Both the position numbers and the translations under genes were made by a program. Shown here piece by piece: positions 1 to 9,404 of a stretch of DNA of 64,000 nucleotides. The notes below the pieces were generated by a model that made no database searches, was not told where the DNA came from, and saw nothing but the letters and a program-made list of their open reading frames with translations. Source of the stretch: Prevotella sp. (GTDB taxonomy: Bacteria > Bacteroidota > Bacteroidia > Bacteroidales > Bacteroidaceae); NCBI GenBank assembly GCA_022769285.1, contig JALEKD010000017.1:35364-99363 (forward strand), read 5' to 3'. Positions within the stretch are counted from its first letter, which is position 1, and each line of letters begins with the position of its first letter.

Positions 1-1
1 G

Positions 2-991
2 GTCAACCCCCATCCCTTTGTGCCGGCCGATAACGACCGCGACAAGCACTGTAACGAGATATTCAGTATCCAGGTGATGGGATTGGCCAAGCGCTTGGTT
101 CACACGCACTGCCATAGGGTAGTGGTGGGCGTCAGCGGTGGCCTGGACTCTACATTGGCCCTGCTGGTGTGTGTCAAGACGTTCGACAAGTTGGGCTTGG
201 ACCGAAGCGGCATAGTGGGTGTTACCATGCCGGGCTTTGGTACTACCGACCGAACCTATACTAACGCCGTATCACTGATGAAGAGCTTAGGCATAACCCT
301 CCGCGAGGTGAACATAGCCGCCAGCGTAACGCAGCACTTTGCCGATATAGGTCACGATGCCGCTATACACGACGTAACGTACGAGAATTCGCAGGCGCGC
401 GAACGCACCCAGATACTCATGGACATCAGCAACCAGGTGCGAGGTCTTGTCATAGGTACCGGCGACCTGTCGGAGCTGGCCCTGGGCTGGTGTACCTACA
501 ACGGCGACCACATGAGCATGTACGCCGTAAACGCGGGTGTGCCCAAGACGCTCATTACCTATCTGGTGCGCTTTGTGGCCTCTACGGTAGATGCCGACTC
601 GGCCGCCACGCTGGTAGATATTATCGACACGCCCATCAGTCCGGAGCTGATACCGGCCGATGAAAACGGGCAGATAAAGCAGAAGACCGAGGACTTGGTG
701 GGCCCATACGAGTTGCACGACTTCTTCCTCTACTACTACCTGCGCCATGGTTTCCGCCCTTCTAAAATATATCTTCTGGCTCAACATGCCTTTGTGGGCA
801 AGTACAGCGACGAGGTCATCAAGCACTGGCTCACCGTATTCTGCCGTCGCTTCTTTGCCCAGCAGTTCAAGCGCTCGTGCCTGCCCGATGGTCCTAAGGT
901 GGGCAGCGTCAGCCTCAGTCCCCGTGGCGACTGGCGTATGCCCAGCGATGCCTCGGCCGAACTCTGGATTAAAGAGTGCGAGTTGCTGTAG
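2..991 (+). CDS. nadE: NAD+ synthetase, 3' part (5' end lies outside the window)
   Basis: Makes NAD+ from nicotinic acid adenine dinucleotide, ATP and an amide nitrogen donor in the cytoplasm. The reading frame is already open at base 2 ([15 protein letters not shown]...), so the GTG at 20 is internal and the gene starts upstream of the window. The ATP-pyrophosphatase P-loop SGGLDST is at bases 133-153, followed by the GTGDLSE segment typical of the synthetase domain of glutamine-dependent NadE. The amidotransferase domain would lie upstream and cannot be seen. The end is intact. It is convergent with kdsB, with a hairpin terminator and a dispersed repeat in between. Confidence 0.93.
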   Translation, partial: VNPHPFVPADNDRDKHCNEIFSIQVMGLAKRLVHTHCHRVVVGVSGGLDSTLALLVCVKTFDKLGLDRSGIVGVTMPGFGTTDRTYTNAVSLMKSLGITLREVNIAASVTQHFADIGHDAAIHDVTYENSQARERTQILMDISNQVRGLVIGTGDLSELALGWCTYNGDHMSMYAVNAGVPKTLITYLVRFVASTVDADSAATLVDIIDTPISPELIPADENGQIKQKTEDLVGPYELHDFFLYYYLRHGFRPSKIYLLAQHAFVGKYSDEVIKHWLTVFCRRFFAQQFKRSCLPDGPKVGSVSLSPRGDWRMPSDASAELWIKECELL

Positions 992-1114
992 GATAAGATA
1001 GCAGGATAAAGGACTACTCCAGCCACTACTGGATAAGCTAATGATTTCCATAAGAAATCACTTGTTCTCTAAAGTAGACGATAAAAATACTAAGGAGTAT
1101 TATTACAGATACAG

Positions 1115-1157
1115 AAATGCCCGGACATCCCATTGGGGGTTGTCCAGGCATTTTTTT
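1115..1157 (+). terminator. Rho-independent terminator downstream of nadE
   Basis: An imperfect hairpin (AATGCC...GGCATT outer stem, GGACA/TGTCC inner stem, small loop) is followed directly by seven T. It lies about 125 nt after the nadE stop codon, on the same strand. Confidence 0.8.
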
Positions 1158-1210
1158 GCGTATGGTTGGGCAGCGCCTTAGTGCCCTTGTGATAGGGGGA
1201 GATAGCCCTT

Positions 1211-1390
1211 AAAATTGCAGAGGCCGACTTTAGTTTCCCGGAGCCGTCATCAGCGAGCTGGGAACCATCTTTAGAAGTTTAAAGACCGGTCTTTGCGTTT
1301 CTCATAACCATCATTGGTGTATAGGGAACCAGTGTCAGCGAACGAGCAGCGCTTTTCAACCTTTTACTTTTCATCTCTTTACTTTTCAAG
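1211..1390. repeat. Dispersed palindromic repeat family A, copy 1
   Basis: This region is collinear with 57493-57660. Its central 54 nt (1240-1293) match 57524-57577 at about three quarters of positions without gaps, and match 23564-23617 with a one-base offset. The right side runs into a T-rich stretch (CTTTTCAACCTTTTACTTTTC) like the outer arm of copy 3. That stretch reaches the 3' end of kdsB, so the last few KdsB codons lie inside the repeat. The rest of the 991-1379 gap shows only the terminator. Confidence 0.75.
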
Positions 1391-2137
1391 GTTCTCTTGC
1401 TGCTTCAGGAAATTCTCAGCGCGCTTCAGGTCATCGGGCGTATCTATGCCCACGGTCTCCATGTCGGTGGTACCCACCTTAATGGAATATCCGTTTTGCA
1501 GCCACCGCAGTTGCTCTAAGCTCTCGGCTATCTCTAACGACGACTGTGGCAGACGGGTTATCTCCCTCAGCACCTCGCGGCGGTACGCATAGATGCCTAA
1601 GTGCTTCAGATAGGGGTATCGCGTCAGCCATTCACTGCGTTCGGCACCGCGAACAAAGGGGATAACACTGCGCGAGAAGTAGAGCGCGAAGCCCTTGTTG
1701 CTCACCGCGATTTTCGGCGAGTTGGGATTCTCTACCGCTGCCATGCTGTCGAACGGTTTGCCTAAGGTAGCTATCTGTGTTTCGGGGTCGTCAAAGCAGC
1801 GGCAGAGGGTCTGTATCTGGCTCGAGTGTATAAAAGGCTCGTCGCCCTGTATATTAACTACCACATCGGCATCACTGCCTATCTTCTCTATGGCCTCCTC
1901 AATACGGTCGGTGCCGCTCTTGTGGTCAGTGCGTGTCATCATGGCCTTGCCGCCAAATGCAGCTACGGCCTCGTATATGCGCGCGTCATCGGTGGCCACA
2001 TAGGCCGTGTCCAGCACGCTGGTAACCTGTTCGTACACGCGCTGTATGACAGGCTTGCCACCCAGGATGGCCAGTGGCTTACCCGGGAAACGGGTCGATG
2101 CGTAGCGCGCAGGGATAATAGCTATATACTTTGTCAT
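1379..2137 (-). CDS. kdsB: 3-deoxy-manno-octulosonate cytidylyltransferase
   Basis: Activates Kdo with CTP to CMP-Kdo for lipid A-core assembly in the cytoplasm. The N-terminus IIPARYASTRFPGKPL is the family nucleotide-binding signature, and NIQGDEPF and the GIDTPDDL tail are also typical. At 252 residues it has family length. I chose the ATG at 2137: the longer frame begins with GTG at 2155, which almost touches the -7 promoter box at 2158-2165. KdsA and KdsD are also in the window, 50 kb away. The C-terminal codons overlap a dispersed repeat. Confidence 0.95.
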   Translation of the reverse strand: MTKYIAIIPARYASTRFPGKPLAILGGKPVIQRVYEQVTSVLDTAYVATDDARIYEAVAAFGGKAMMTRTDHKSGTDRIEEAIEKIGSDADVVVNIQGDEPFIHSSQIQTLCRCFDDPETQIATLGKPFDSMAAVENPNSPKIAVSNKGFALYFSRSVIPFVRGAERSEWLTRYPYLKHLGIYAYRREVLREITRLPQSSLEIAESLEQLRWLQNGYSIKVGTTDMETVGIDTPDDLKRAENFLKQQENLEK

Positions 2138-2157
2138 AGTTTTATATTTATTCACTG

Positions 2158-2165
2158 CAAAGATA
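2158..2165 (-). promoter_or_regulatory. Predicted -7 promoter box for kdsB
   Basis: On the minus strand it reads TATCTTTG followed by C, matching the Bacteroidetes TAnnTTTG consensus. It lies 21 nt before the chosen kdsB ATG. No clear -33 TTTG is seen. Confidence 0.55.
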
Positions 2166-2184
2166 CTGATTTTTAGTAATATAT

Positions 2185-2215
2185 TTTGCCGTATCAGCGT
2201 TTTTTGCTAATTTTG
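2185..2215 (+). promoter_or_regulatory. Predicted promoter of the MORN-repeat gene
   Basis: TTTG at 2185-2188, a 19-nt spacer, then TAATTTTG at 2208-2215 fit the Bacteroidetes -33/-7 promoter. It lies 20 nt before the GTG start and is divergent from the kdsB promoter. Confidence 0.75.
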
Positions 2216-2235
2216 GCAGTAAAATAAATCTTATA

Positions 2236-3348
2236 GTGAAGAAGACTACATTACTATTCATCATATTGCTGTTTCCCCTGTATATCGCTGCTCAGCGCGT
2301 GTCGCTCGGCTCGTGCGTAACGGCAGACGGCGGACAGTACAAGGGCGAGATGGTGGGCGGCAAGCCCAATGGCAAGGGGTATGCTGTGTACAAGAACGGC
2401 GACACCTACGATGGCGAGTACGTCAGGGGAAAGCGCCAGGGTTATGGCGTGTACTCCTTCTCGGATGGAGAGAAGTATGAGGGGCAGTGGTTTCAGAACC
2501 AGCAGCACGGCCGTGGCACCTACTACTTTCTGACTAATAATAAATATGTGGGACTATGGTACCGCGACGAGCAACAGGGCAACGGCACCATGTACTACTA
2601 TAACGGTGACAAGTACGAGGGCAACTGGTTCAAGGACAAGCGCCACGGCAAGGGTAAGTACACCTTTGCCAGTGGGGCTTACTACAATGGCAACTGGGAG
2701 AATGACAAGAAATCGGGCCGGGGCTTCTTTGACTGGGGCAACGGTACCACCTACGACGGCATGTGGCTGGACAATCAGCGCTCGGGCCGTGGCACCTTCC
2801 GCTACGCTGACGGCGATGTGTACGTGGGCGAATGGAAGGAGGACATACAGAACGGACGCGGTATCTATAAGTTCCAGAACGGCGACTACTACGAGGGCGA
2901 GTACGTCCAGGGCGAACGCACGGGTCAGGGCATCTTCAAGTATGCCAACGGCGATAAGTACGTGGGCCATTTTCAGGATGGCGAGAAGAGCGGTTACGGC
3001 ACCTTCTACTGGGCCAACGGCGATACGTATGTCGGTTATTGGCAGGCTGACAACCAGCATGGCAAGGGCAAGTTGACTAAGAAAGCCGGCGATGTGTTCG
3101 ACGGCAATTTTCTCAATGGCAAGATAGACGGCGAGGTTATCATCCACTTTGCCAACGGCGACCGCTTCAAGGGCATCTACAAGAACGGCCTGCGCAACGG
3201 GGCCGCTATCGAGGAGGACAAGGACGGCAACCGCTTTGAGGGTAGCTATGCCAACGGCATACGCGACGGCCGCTATGTAGAGAAAGACCGCAACGGCCAG
3301 ATAGTAGGCCGTGGTCGCTATGAGAGCGGTCGCAAGATTAAGGAGTGA
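2236..3348 (+). CDS. Exported MORN-repeat protein, 14 regular 23-residue units
   Basis: A 370-residue protein of unknown function. It starts with a Sec signal peptide (KKTTLLFIILLFPLYIAAQ) and is almost entirely MORN repeats: from about residue 34 I count 14 consecutive units, each exactly 23 residues, of the form YxGxW...G.G.. .. .NGD. (Y-E-G-N-W, Y-D-G-E-Y and so on). The last three units are more diverged. MORN repeats form elongated beta-hairpin ladders. The signal peptide predicts a periplasmic or outer-surface location. The start is GTG at 2236, directly after a good promoter; no in-frame ATG is better placed. It appears monocistronic or followed weakly by yhcH. Confidence 0.88.
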   Translation: MKKTTLLFIILLFPLYIAAQRVSLGSCVTADGGQYKGEMVGGKPNGKGYAVYKNGDTYDGEYVRGKRQGYGVYSFSDGEKYEGQWFQNQQHGRGTYYFLTNNKYVGLWYRDEQQGNGTMYYYNGDKYEGNWFKDKRHGKGKYTFASGAYYNGNWENDKKSGRGFFDWGNGTTYDGMWLDNQRSGRGTFRYADGDVYVGEWKEDIQNGRGIYKFQNGDYYEGEYVQGERTGQGIFKYANGDKYVGHFQDGEKSGYGTFYWANGDTYVGYWQADNQHGKGKLTKKAGDVFDGNFLNGKIDGEVIIHFANGDRFKGIYKNGLRNGAAIEEDKDGNRFEGSYANGIRDGRYVEKDRNGQIVGRGRYESGRKIKE

Positions 3349-3379
3349 TATAATCTACATTATATATAATATAGGTATT

Positions 3380-3829
3380 ATGGTAATAGACAACTTAGCT
3401 AATTTGCAGAACTACACGGCGCTCAGCATGCGCCTGGCCAGTGTGGCCGACTTCATAGCCCATCACAACCTGGCTGAGATGGCCGTGGGCCATTACCCCA
3501 TTATGGATAACGATGTATGGGTAAACATACAGGAAGGCCCGGGTAAGAGCAGGGCCGAGGCAACCATAGAATATCATGCGCAGATGATAGACCTGCAGAT
3601 ACCGCTTACGGCCGCCGAGACGTATGGCTATGCCGATGTTACCCAGGCCGACAAGACGGGGTTCGACGCCACCCAAGACATCGGGTTCCTGCCCTCTGTC
3701 GTTCCGGCAGGCTACGTTACCTGTCAGCCGGGCATGTTTGCCATCTTTTTTCCGCAGGATGGTCACGCCCCCATGATTACTGACGATGGGGTAGTATTCA
3801 AGAAAGCAATATTCAAGATTAAAGCATAA
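3380..3829 (+). CDS. YhcH/YjgK/YiaL family protein (sugar anomerase-like)
   Basis: 149 residues, family PF04074 (DUF386). The conserved elements are EATIEYHAQMIDLQIPL (the usual E-x-H...D-Q motif) and the cupin-like C-terminal FFPQDGHAPM. Members such as E. coli NanQ/YhcH act on sialic acid or related sugars; the substrate here is unknown. The frame is open from 3311, but the first residues match no family member, so I use the ATG at 3380. Only 4 nt separate it from glgB, so the two are probably co-transcribed. Confidence 0.85.
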   Translation: MVIDNLANLQNYTALSMRLASVADFIAHHNLAEMAVGHYPIMDNDVWVNIQEGPGKSRAEATIEYHAQMIDLQIPLTAAETYGYADVTQADKTGFDATQDIGFLPSVVPAGYVTCQPGMFAIFFPQDGHAPMITDDGVVFKKAIFKIKA

Positions 3830-3833
3830 ATTT

Positions 3834-5918
3834 ATGGTGGTATCTACTAAGCATGTGGCTGCCAAGACAGCCAGGCCGGCATCGGCCGCCAAGCCCCGGG
3901 CCACCCACGCCAAGCATATCGGGCTGGTTAGACACGACGCGTACCTGGAGCCTTACGAGCAGGCCATCCGCGGTCGTCACGACCATGCCCAGTGGAAGAT
4001 AGACCAGTACACCGGCAAAGGCCGGCGCCCGTTATCCGACTTTGCCAATGGTCATGAGTATTACGGACTTCACAAGCTCAGCCGTGGCTGGGTGTTCCGC
4101 GAGTGGGCCCCTAACGCCACCGCCATTTATCTGGTCGGCGACTTCAACGGTTGGCAGGAACAGCCCCGCTATCAGTGCAAGCGCATCGAGGGAACGGGCA
4201 ACTGGGAACTGCGTCTGTCTGAGAAAGCGCTCAAACACGGCGACCTCTACAAGATGCACGTGTACTGGGACGGCGGCGACGGCGAACGTATCCCAGCCTG
4301 GTGCCGCCGGGTAGTTCAGGATGAGCGCACCAAGATTTTCTCGGCTCAGGTGTGGAACCCCGAGCATCCCTATGTGTGGAAGAAGAAGAGTTTTCGCCCC
4401 CGGGTCAACCCCCTCTTTATCTATGAGTGCCATATCGGTATGGCGCAGGATGCCGAGAAGGTGGGCACGTACGACGAGTTTCGTGTCAACGTGCTGCCGC
4501 GCATCATCCGCGATGGTTACAACTGTATTCAGATTATGGCCATCCAGGAACACCCTTACTACGGCAGTTTTGGTTATCACGTCAGCTCGTTCTTTGCTGC
4601 CTCTTCGCGCTTCGGTACTCCCGAGCAGCTCAAGCAGCTTATCGACGAGGCCCATCAGCACGGTGTGGCTGTCATCATGGACATTGTACACTCTCATGCA
4701 GTCAAGAACGAGGTCGAGGGACTGGGTAACTTAGCTGGCGACCCCAACCAATACTTTTATCCTGGCGACCGCCACGAGCATCCAGCCTGGGACTCGCTCT
4801 GCTTCGACTATGGCAAGGACGAAGTGGTTCACTTCCTCCTCTCTAACTGCAAGTACTGGCTCACCGAGTTCCATTTCGATGGCTTCCGTTTCGACGGCGT
4901 CACCTCCATGCTCTACTATAGTCACGGACTGGGCGAGTCGTTTACCAACTATGCCGACTATTTCAATGGTCATCAGGACGACAACGCCATCTGCTATCTT
5001 ATACTGGCTAATCAGCTTATCCACGAGATTAACCGGCACGCCATAACCATAGCCGAGGAGGTCAGCGGCATGCCCGGACTGGCTGCCAAGTTTGCCGAGG
5101 GTGGCTACGGGTTCGATTACCGCATGGCTATGAACATCCCTGACTACTGGATCAAGACTATCAAGGAACGCCAGGACGAGGAATGGAAGCCCAGCTCTAT
5201 TTTCTGGGAACTCACTAACCGCCGCGCTGACGAGAAGACTGTCTCTTACTGCGAATCGCACGACCAGGCATTGGTTGGCGACAAGACTATCATCTTTCGG
5301 CTCATTGATGCTGACATGTACTGGCACTTCAAGCGTGGCGACGAGAATATGCGCGTCGAGCGTGGCATTGCCCTGCACAAGATGATACGCCTGGTTACTG
5401 CCTCGACCATTAATGGTGGCTACCTCAACTTTATGGGTAATGAGTTTGGGCACCCTGAGTGGATTGACTTTCCGCGCGAGGGCAACGGCTGGAGCTACAA
5501 GTATGCCCGCCGTCAGTGGAACCTCGTTGACAATCCCGATTTGGACTACCACTATTTAGGTGACTTCGACCAGGCCATGCTGCGTGTGCTCTCCAGTGTG
5601 AAAGAGTACAACAAGACTCCCGTCTGCGAGATATGGCACCATGACAGAGACCAGGTGTTGGCCTATGCACGTGGCGGACTGATTTTTGTGTTCAACTTCT
5701 CGCCTACGCGCTCTTATACCGATTACGGTTTCCTCGTTCCCGAGGGTGCTTACCATGTGGTGCTCAATACCGATGCCTGCGAGTTTGGCGGCAACGGCTT
5801 GGCTGATGACAGTGTCGAGCACCTCACACTCTCTGACCCGTTGGCCGCACGCGACCACAAGGGCTGGCTCAGACTCTACATCCCCGCGCGTTCTGCCGTG
5901 GTGCTTAAACGTAAATAA
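3834..5918 (+). CDS. glgB: 1,4-alpha-glucan branching enzyme (GH13)
   Basis: Introduces alpha-1,6 branches into glycogen in the cytoplasm. A basic tail of about 35 residues precedes the CBM48-like N domain (REWAPNATAIYLVGDFNGW), then the GH13 barrel with FDGFRFDGVTSMLY (nucleophile Asp near residue 354), IAEEVSGMPG (acid/base Glu near 408) and YCESHDQ. A C-terminal beta domain ends at 694 residues, the usual size for Bacteroidetes enzymes. The gene lies between yhcH and a membrane protein gene with 4-nt gaps, suggesting one transcript. No other glycogen genes are nearby. Confidence 0.95.
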   Translation: MVVSTKHVAAKTARPASAAKPRATHAKHIGLVRHDAYLEPYEQAIRGRHDHAQWKIDQYTGKGRRPLSDFANGHEYYGLHKLSRGWVFREWAPNATAIYLVGDFNGWQEQPRYQCKRIEGTGNWELRLSEKALKHGDLYKMHVYWDGGDGERIPAWCRRVVQDERTKIFSAQVWNPEHPYVWKKKSFRPRVNPLFIYECHIGMAQDAEKVGTYDEFRVNVLPRIIRDGYNCIQIMAIQEHPYYGSFGYHVSSFFAASSRFGTPEQLKQLIDEAHQHGVAVIMDIVHSHAVKNEVEGLGNLAGDPNQYFYPGDRHEHPAWDSLCFDYGKDEVVHFLLSNCKYWLTEFHFDGFRFDGVTSMLYYSHGLGESFTNYADYFNGHQDDNAICYLILANQLIHEINRHAITIAEEVSGMPGLAAKFAEGGYGFDYRMAMNIPDYWIKTIKERQDEEWKPSSIFWELTNRRADEKTVSYCESHDQALVGDKTIIFRLIDADMYWHFKRGDENMRVERGIALHKMIRLVTASTINGGYLNFMGNEFGHPEWIDFPREGNGWSYKYARRQWNLVDNPDLDYHYLGDFDQAMLRVLSSVKEYNKTPVCEIWHHDRDQVLAYARGGLIFVFNFSPTRSYTDYGFLVPEGAYHVVLNTDACEFGGNGLADDSVEHLTLSDPLAARDHKGWLRLYIPARSAVVLKRK

Positions 5919-5922
5919 AGAT

Positions 5923-7071
5923 ATGATGAGTAAAGTATATAGGAATGGCATGACGCTGCCGCGTGTGGCGTGTGCCATTCTCTTTGTTATATTTAGTTTT
6001 TGTTTCCTCTATTTCTTCCAGGCCGATATCCTGGCTGCAGCCCAGCATGTACTTTCGCATGGCAAGACCACTTACAATGCGACTGTGGGGGCTGTGCTTA
6101 TCACACTGGTACTGTATATATTGCAGATAGGCGTGGCCATGGTTACGCGGTTACGCGGTGGCCTGTATGCGCTTACCTATTTTCCGTCGATGTTACTGCT
6201 TACGGTTCTCACGGACATCAGTACCCATATAGATACCCACTTTACCTTTGGGTGGTGGGCCTTGGCGGTGCCCGTGTTGCTGTTGCTGTATGCTGGGTTT
6301 GTCTATATCGTATGGCAGAACCACATTGACGAGTCGCACCGCCTGGTTTGCAGCAAGTACTTGCGGCTGCTGTGGGTCAATATGGGTACACTGTGTGTCA
6401 TGTTCTGGTTCACAGCGGTTTACTCACAGACTAATGATGCTTTCCATTACCGTATGCGTGCCGAGCAGTGCCTGCTGAAGGGTGACTATGCGGCAGCGGC
6501 TCAGGCAGGTATCAAGTCGGGCGTAGCCGACTCGTCCCTTACCATGCTGCGGGCATATGCCTTGGCACGGCAGGGTGTCTTGGGCGACCGCCTGTTTGCC
6601 TATCCCGTGACCGGAGGCTCGCGGGCACTGCTACCCGATAGCTGTACGGTTAGGTTGGTGGTCTTCCCCGTCGATAAGATTTATCGTGATTTAGGTGCAA
6701 AGCTCAAACAACAGGCTTCGCCATTGGCCTATCTAAAGTTTATTGTCCGTCATGGGTACGCCACAGCCATGGGCAGAGACTATCTGCTCACTGCTTACCT
6801 GCTGGATCGCAATCTGGATGCTTTTGCCCGTATCTTGGGCCGGTATTATACGGTTAACGACAGTCTGCCTCGCCACTACCGCGAGGCCCTCACACTCTAT
6901 ACCCATCAGCACTCGGCTCCCTGTGTCGAGTATCATAACAGCGTGATGGATACTGACTATGAGGACTATCAGCAACTTTACCAGTCGGAGAGCAATCGTG
7001 TCGTCCGCCAGGCCAAGTTGCGTGATAGTTACGGTAACACCTACTGGTATTACTACCAGCAGGGTGAATAA
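5923..7071 (+). CDS. Membrane protein, DUF6057-like
   Basis: 382 residues from the ATG at 5923, 4 nt after glgB. The longer upstream frame overlaps glgB and is rejected. About five transmembrane segments are visible (residues about 13-31, 53-73, 82-97, 108-130 and 148-166). They are followed by a soluble domain of about 215 residues with a TPR-like start (AEQCLLKGDYAAAAQAG) and an aromatic C-terminus (TYWYYYQQGE). The layout resembles Bacteroidales DUF6057 proteins, but this one seems short. That assignment is from memory of the family and only moderately sure. Function is unknown. Confidence 0.7.
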   Translation: MMSKVYRNGMTLPRVACAILFVIFSFCFLYFFQADILAAAQHVLSHGKTTYNATVGAVLITLVLYILQIGVAMVTRLRGGLYALTYFPSMLLLTVLTDISTHIDTHFTFGWWALAVPVLLLLYAGFVYIVWQNHIDESHRLVCSKYLRLLWVNMGTLCVMFWFTAVYSQTNDAFHYRMRAEQCLLKGDYAAAAQAGIKSGVADSSLTMLRAYALARQGVLGDRLFAYPVTGGSRALLPDSCTVRLVVFPVDKIYRDLGAKLKQQASPLAYLKFIVRHGYATAMGRDYLLTAYLLDRNLDAFARILGRYYTVNDSLPRHYREALTLYTHQHSAPCVEYHNSVMDTDYEDYQQLYQSESNRVVRQAKLRDSYGNTYWYYYQQGE

Positions 7072-7073
7072 GG

Positions 7074-7553
7074 TTACCAGTTGTTGCTCTTGACATCTTC
7101 CAGGCACTTCACCCAGTTGGTGTCGAGCGAGAACTGAGTGAGGAAGTTCTCATTGTCGACATAGGCATAGATAATATCCTTGTCCATGTCGTTAAAGAGA
7201 GCATTCTGGATGGTCAGGTTCTTGTAGCGGGTCATAATGAGGTCTTTCTGAGCCTTCTTCTTCTCTTGCGAGAGCCGCTTGATGTACAGGTTCACGAAGT
7301 CTATCATCGCGCTGGTCTGCGTACCTAAGTCATAGCTTGTAAAGTGCTGGCTGTCGCCTGCCTTTACGAGCATATAATATATCGCGTCCCATTTGAAGGT
7401 GGCTATCTTGCGCTCCTCGATGGGCTTGGCCGTATTAGTCTTGATGGCCTCCTGGTTTTGCATGATGCGCCTCACTTCCTTGTAGATTTCCTGTGCTGAG
7501 GCACTTATCGATAGTGTGCCCGCCAGCAGCATTGTGATTAAAATCCTTTTCAT
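7074..7553 (-). CDS. Small secreted protein of unknown function
   Basis: 159 residues with a clear signal peptide (MKRILITMLLAGTLSISASAQ). The mature part is mostly helical and charged, without a motif I recognise. Two stretches look Bacteroidales-typical: the Trp-Asp-Ala-Ile-Tyr-Tyr segment and the CLEDVKSNNW end. It is the last gene of the minus-strand operon with ruvC, 23 nt downstream of it, and its stop codon nearly abuts the convergent DUF6057 gene. Confidence 0.75.
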   Translation of the reverse strand: MKRILITMLLAGTLSISASAQEIYKEVRRIMQNQEAIKTNTAKPIEERKIATFKWDAIYYMLVKAGDSQHFTSYDLGTQTSAMIDFVNLYIKRLSQEKKKAQKDLIMTRYKNLTIQNALFNDMDKDIIYAYVDNENFLTQFSLDTNWVKCLEDVKSNNW

Positions 7554-7576
7554 ATATACCTTGTCTTTAATGTTTA

Positions 7577-8149
7577 CTATTTTATAGGTTGATTAACCCG
7601 TTGCTGGTTACGTGTTACAAACTCCTTCCAGCTGCCATATTTGTGCTCACTCTGTGGGGCATTTTGCTGGAGAAAGTGGCAGTAAGCAGCCGCAAGGGCA
7701 TCGGTGGCGTCCATGAACTTGGGCATGTCACCATCGTCTATCCGCAGCAACCGTTTCAGCATCGCTGCTACCTGTTCCTTGCTGGCCTGTCCCTGGCCGG
7801 TTATGGCCATTTTTATCTTGAGCGGTGCGTACTCGTGGATGGGCACATCGTGGCGTATGGCAGCGGCAATGGCTACGCCCTGAGCTCTTCCTAATTTGAG
7901 CATAGACTGCACATTTTTACCAAAGAAAGGTGCCTCGATGGCCAGTTCATCTGGCAGAAATTCATCAATGACTCCCGTGACCCGCTCGAATATCTTGCCA
8001 AGCCGCAAGTAGGGATCGTGCATCTTGCGCAGGTCTATGACACCCATGGCGACCAGCTGTGCCTTGTTGCCTATGGCCCGGAGCACTCCATAACCCATCA
8101 CGTTGGTTCCCGGGTCTATGCCTAAGATGATGTGCTCGGCCTTGGTCAT
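7577..8149 (-). CDS. ruvC: Holliday junction resolvase RuvC
   Basis: Endonuclease that resolves four-way junctions together with RuvAB. It has the RNase H-like fold signatures [13 protein letters not shown] (first catalytic Asp), [10 protein letters not shown] (Glu) and [12 protein letters not shown] (C-terminal Asp pair). 190 residues is the normal length. It overlaps the metallo-hydrolase gene upstream by 4 nt, so translation is probably coupled. Confidence 0.96.
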   Translation of the reverse strand: MTKAEHIILGIDPGTNVMGYGVLRAIGNKAQLVAMGVIDLRKMHDPYLRLGKIFERVTGVIDEFLPDELAIEAPFFGKNVQSMLKLGRAQGVAIAAAIRHDVPIHEYAPLKIKMAITGQGQASKEQVAAMLKRLLRIDDGDMPKFMDATDALAAAYCHFLQQNAPQSEHKYGSWKEFVTRNQQRVNQPIK

Positions 8150-8790
8150 CGGTCCAGATACGGATTGCTGGCCAACTCGCTACCGATGGTGGTCTGCTCA
8201 CCATGGCCTGGATAGATAACCGTGTTGTCAGGCAGCTGGCAGACCATGCGCAGACTCTGGATAATCTGAAACATGGAGCCGCCGATAAAGTCTGTGCGCC
8301 CGATGGCGTGGCGGAAGAGCGTGTCGCCAGAGAAGGCTACGCTCTCGGCCTCGCAGTAGAAGAAAACACTGCCAGGAGAGTGGCCAGGGGTCTCGATGAC
8401 GGTCAACTGATGGCTGCCAAAGCTGATGGTGTACTGACCGTCGAAGTAATGGCCCACAGCTGGCATCTCGTAGTCCAGTTCGACACTCGCAATGGCCTCA
8501 GCCTGACGGCCGAGCATATCCATAAGCGGCTGGTCGGCTTGGTGAACCTCGGGTTGTAGCCCAAATTCCTTATAGATGGTATTGTTGCCAAAATTGTGGT
8601 CAATATGGCCGTGCGTGGAGATGAGGTGAACGGGTGTAAGACCATTGGTACGAATGTAGTTCACGATGGCATCGCGCTCGCGGTCATAGTAAGCGCCACA
8701 GTCGCACACTACACACTCCTTGCTCTCATCGCTGACAACGTAGCAGTTCTCCTGCAGCATGTTGCAGGTAAATCGCTGAATTTTCAACAT
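8146..8790 (-). CDS. MBL-fold metallo-hydrolase (glyoxalase II-like)
   Basis: 214 residues of the metallo-beta-lactamase superfamily. [10 protein letters not shown] supplies the HxHxDH zinc motif; TPGHSPGSV and the FSGDTLF and YPGHGEQT segments supply the remaining ligands. It resembles YcbL/glyoxalase II-type hydrolases; the substrate is not predictable. The gene overlaps rsmG by 7 nt and ruvC by 4 nt, in a tightly packed operon. Confidence 0.9.
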   Translation of the reverse strand: MLKIQRFTCNMLQENCYVVSDESKECVVCDCGAYYDRERDAIVNYIRTNGLTPVHLISTHGHIDHNFGNNTIYKEFGLQPEVHQADQPLMDMLGRQAEAIASVELDYEMPAVGHYFDGQYTISFGSHQLTVIETPGHSPGSVFFYCEAESVAFSGDTLFRHAIGRTDFIGGSMFQIIQSLRMVCQLPDNTVIYPGHGEQTTIGSELASNPYLDR

Positions 8791-9404
8791 GGCAGATATA
8801 TTATGTTTTTCTCCTTAAACCAGTCTTCCTTGAACCAGTTAGACACGGGGGTGACCTCAGCCAGGTGGCGGTAAGGTCTCAGCTCGGCGTCCAGGTTGCC
8901 ACCTTTCAGACAGATGATGCCATTGGGCAGTGCATTGTTCTGTTTCTTGGAAATATTCTTGGTGACTATCTTGACCAAGTCGGGCAGGGGCATCACGGCG
9001 CGGCTCACTACGAAGTCAAACTTACCCTTCTCATCTTCACCCCTTAGATGCTCGGTCACCACGTTGGTCAGCCCGATGGCCCGGGCCACTTCTGTGGCCA
9101 CCTTTACTTTCTTCCCGGTTCCGTCTATCAACTTAAACGAACACTGGGGGAACAGTATAGCCAGTGGGATGCCTGGAAAACCGCCGCCGGTGCCGAAGTC
9201 CAGTATCTGGGTACCCTCCCTGAAGTGTATGAGTTTGCCAATAGCCATCGAGTGGAGCACATGATGCTCATACAGGTTATCTATATCCTTGCGCGAGATG
9301 ACATTGATCTTGCTGTTCCAGTCGCGGTAGAGCTCGTCGAGTTTGGCAAACTGTTCGCGTTGCTTCTCGCTCAGCTCCTTAAAGTATTTCTCTATGATTT
9401 GCAT
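8784..9404 (-). CDS. rsmG: 16S rRNA (guanine527-N7)-methyltransferase
   Basis: Methylates G527 of 16S rRNA using S-adenosylmethionine. ILDFGTGGGFPGIPLAILFP is the characteristic SAM-binding loop of RsmG, and NVISRKDIDNLYEHHVLHS is the conserved N-terminal segment. 206 residues is full length. Its start overlaps the end of the DUF3298 lipoprotein gene by 26 nt. Confidence 0.96.
   Translation of the reverse strand: MQIIEKYFKELSEKQREQFAKLDELYRDWNSKINVISRKDIDNLYEHHVLHSMAIGKLIHFREGTQILDFGTGGGFPGIPLAILFPQCSFKLIDGTGKKVKVATEVARAIGLTNVVTEHLRGEDEKGKFDFVVSRAVMPLPDLVKIVTKNISKKQNNALPNGIICLKGGNLDAELRPYRHLAEVTPVSNWFKEDWFKEKNIIYLPC

Noticed and set aside
2554..3147. 197-codon antisense frame within the MORN gene
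   Set aside because: It arises from the regular 69-base repeat read backwards; the sense frame has a signal peptide and a clear repeat family.
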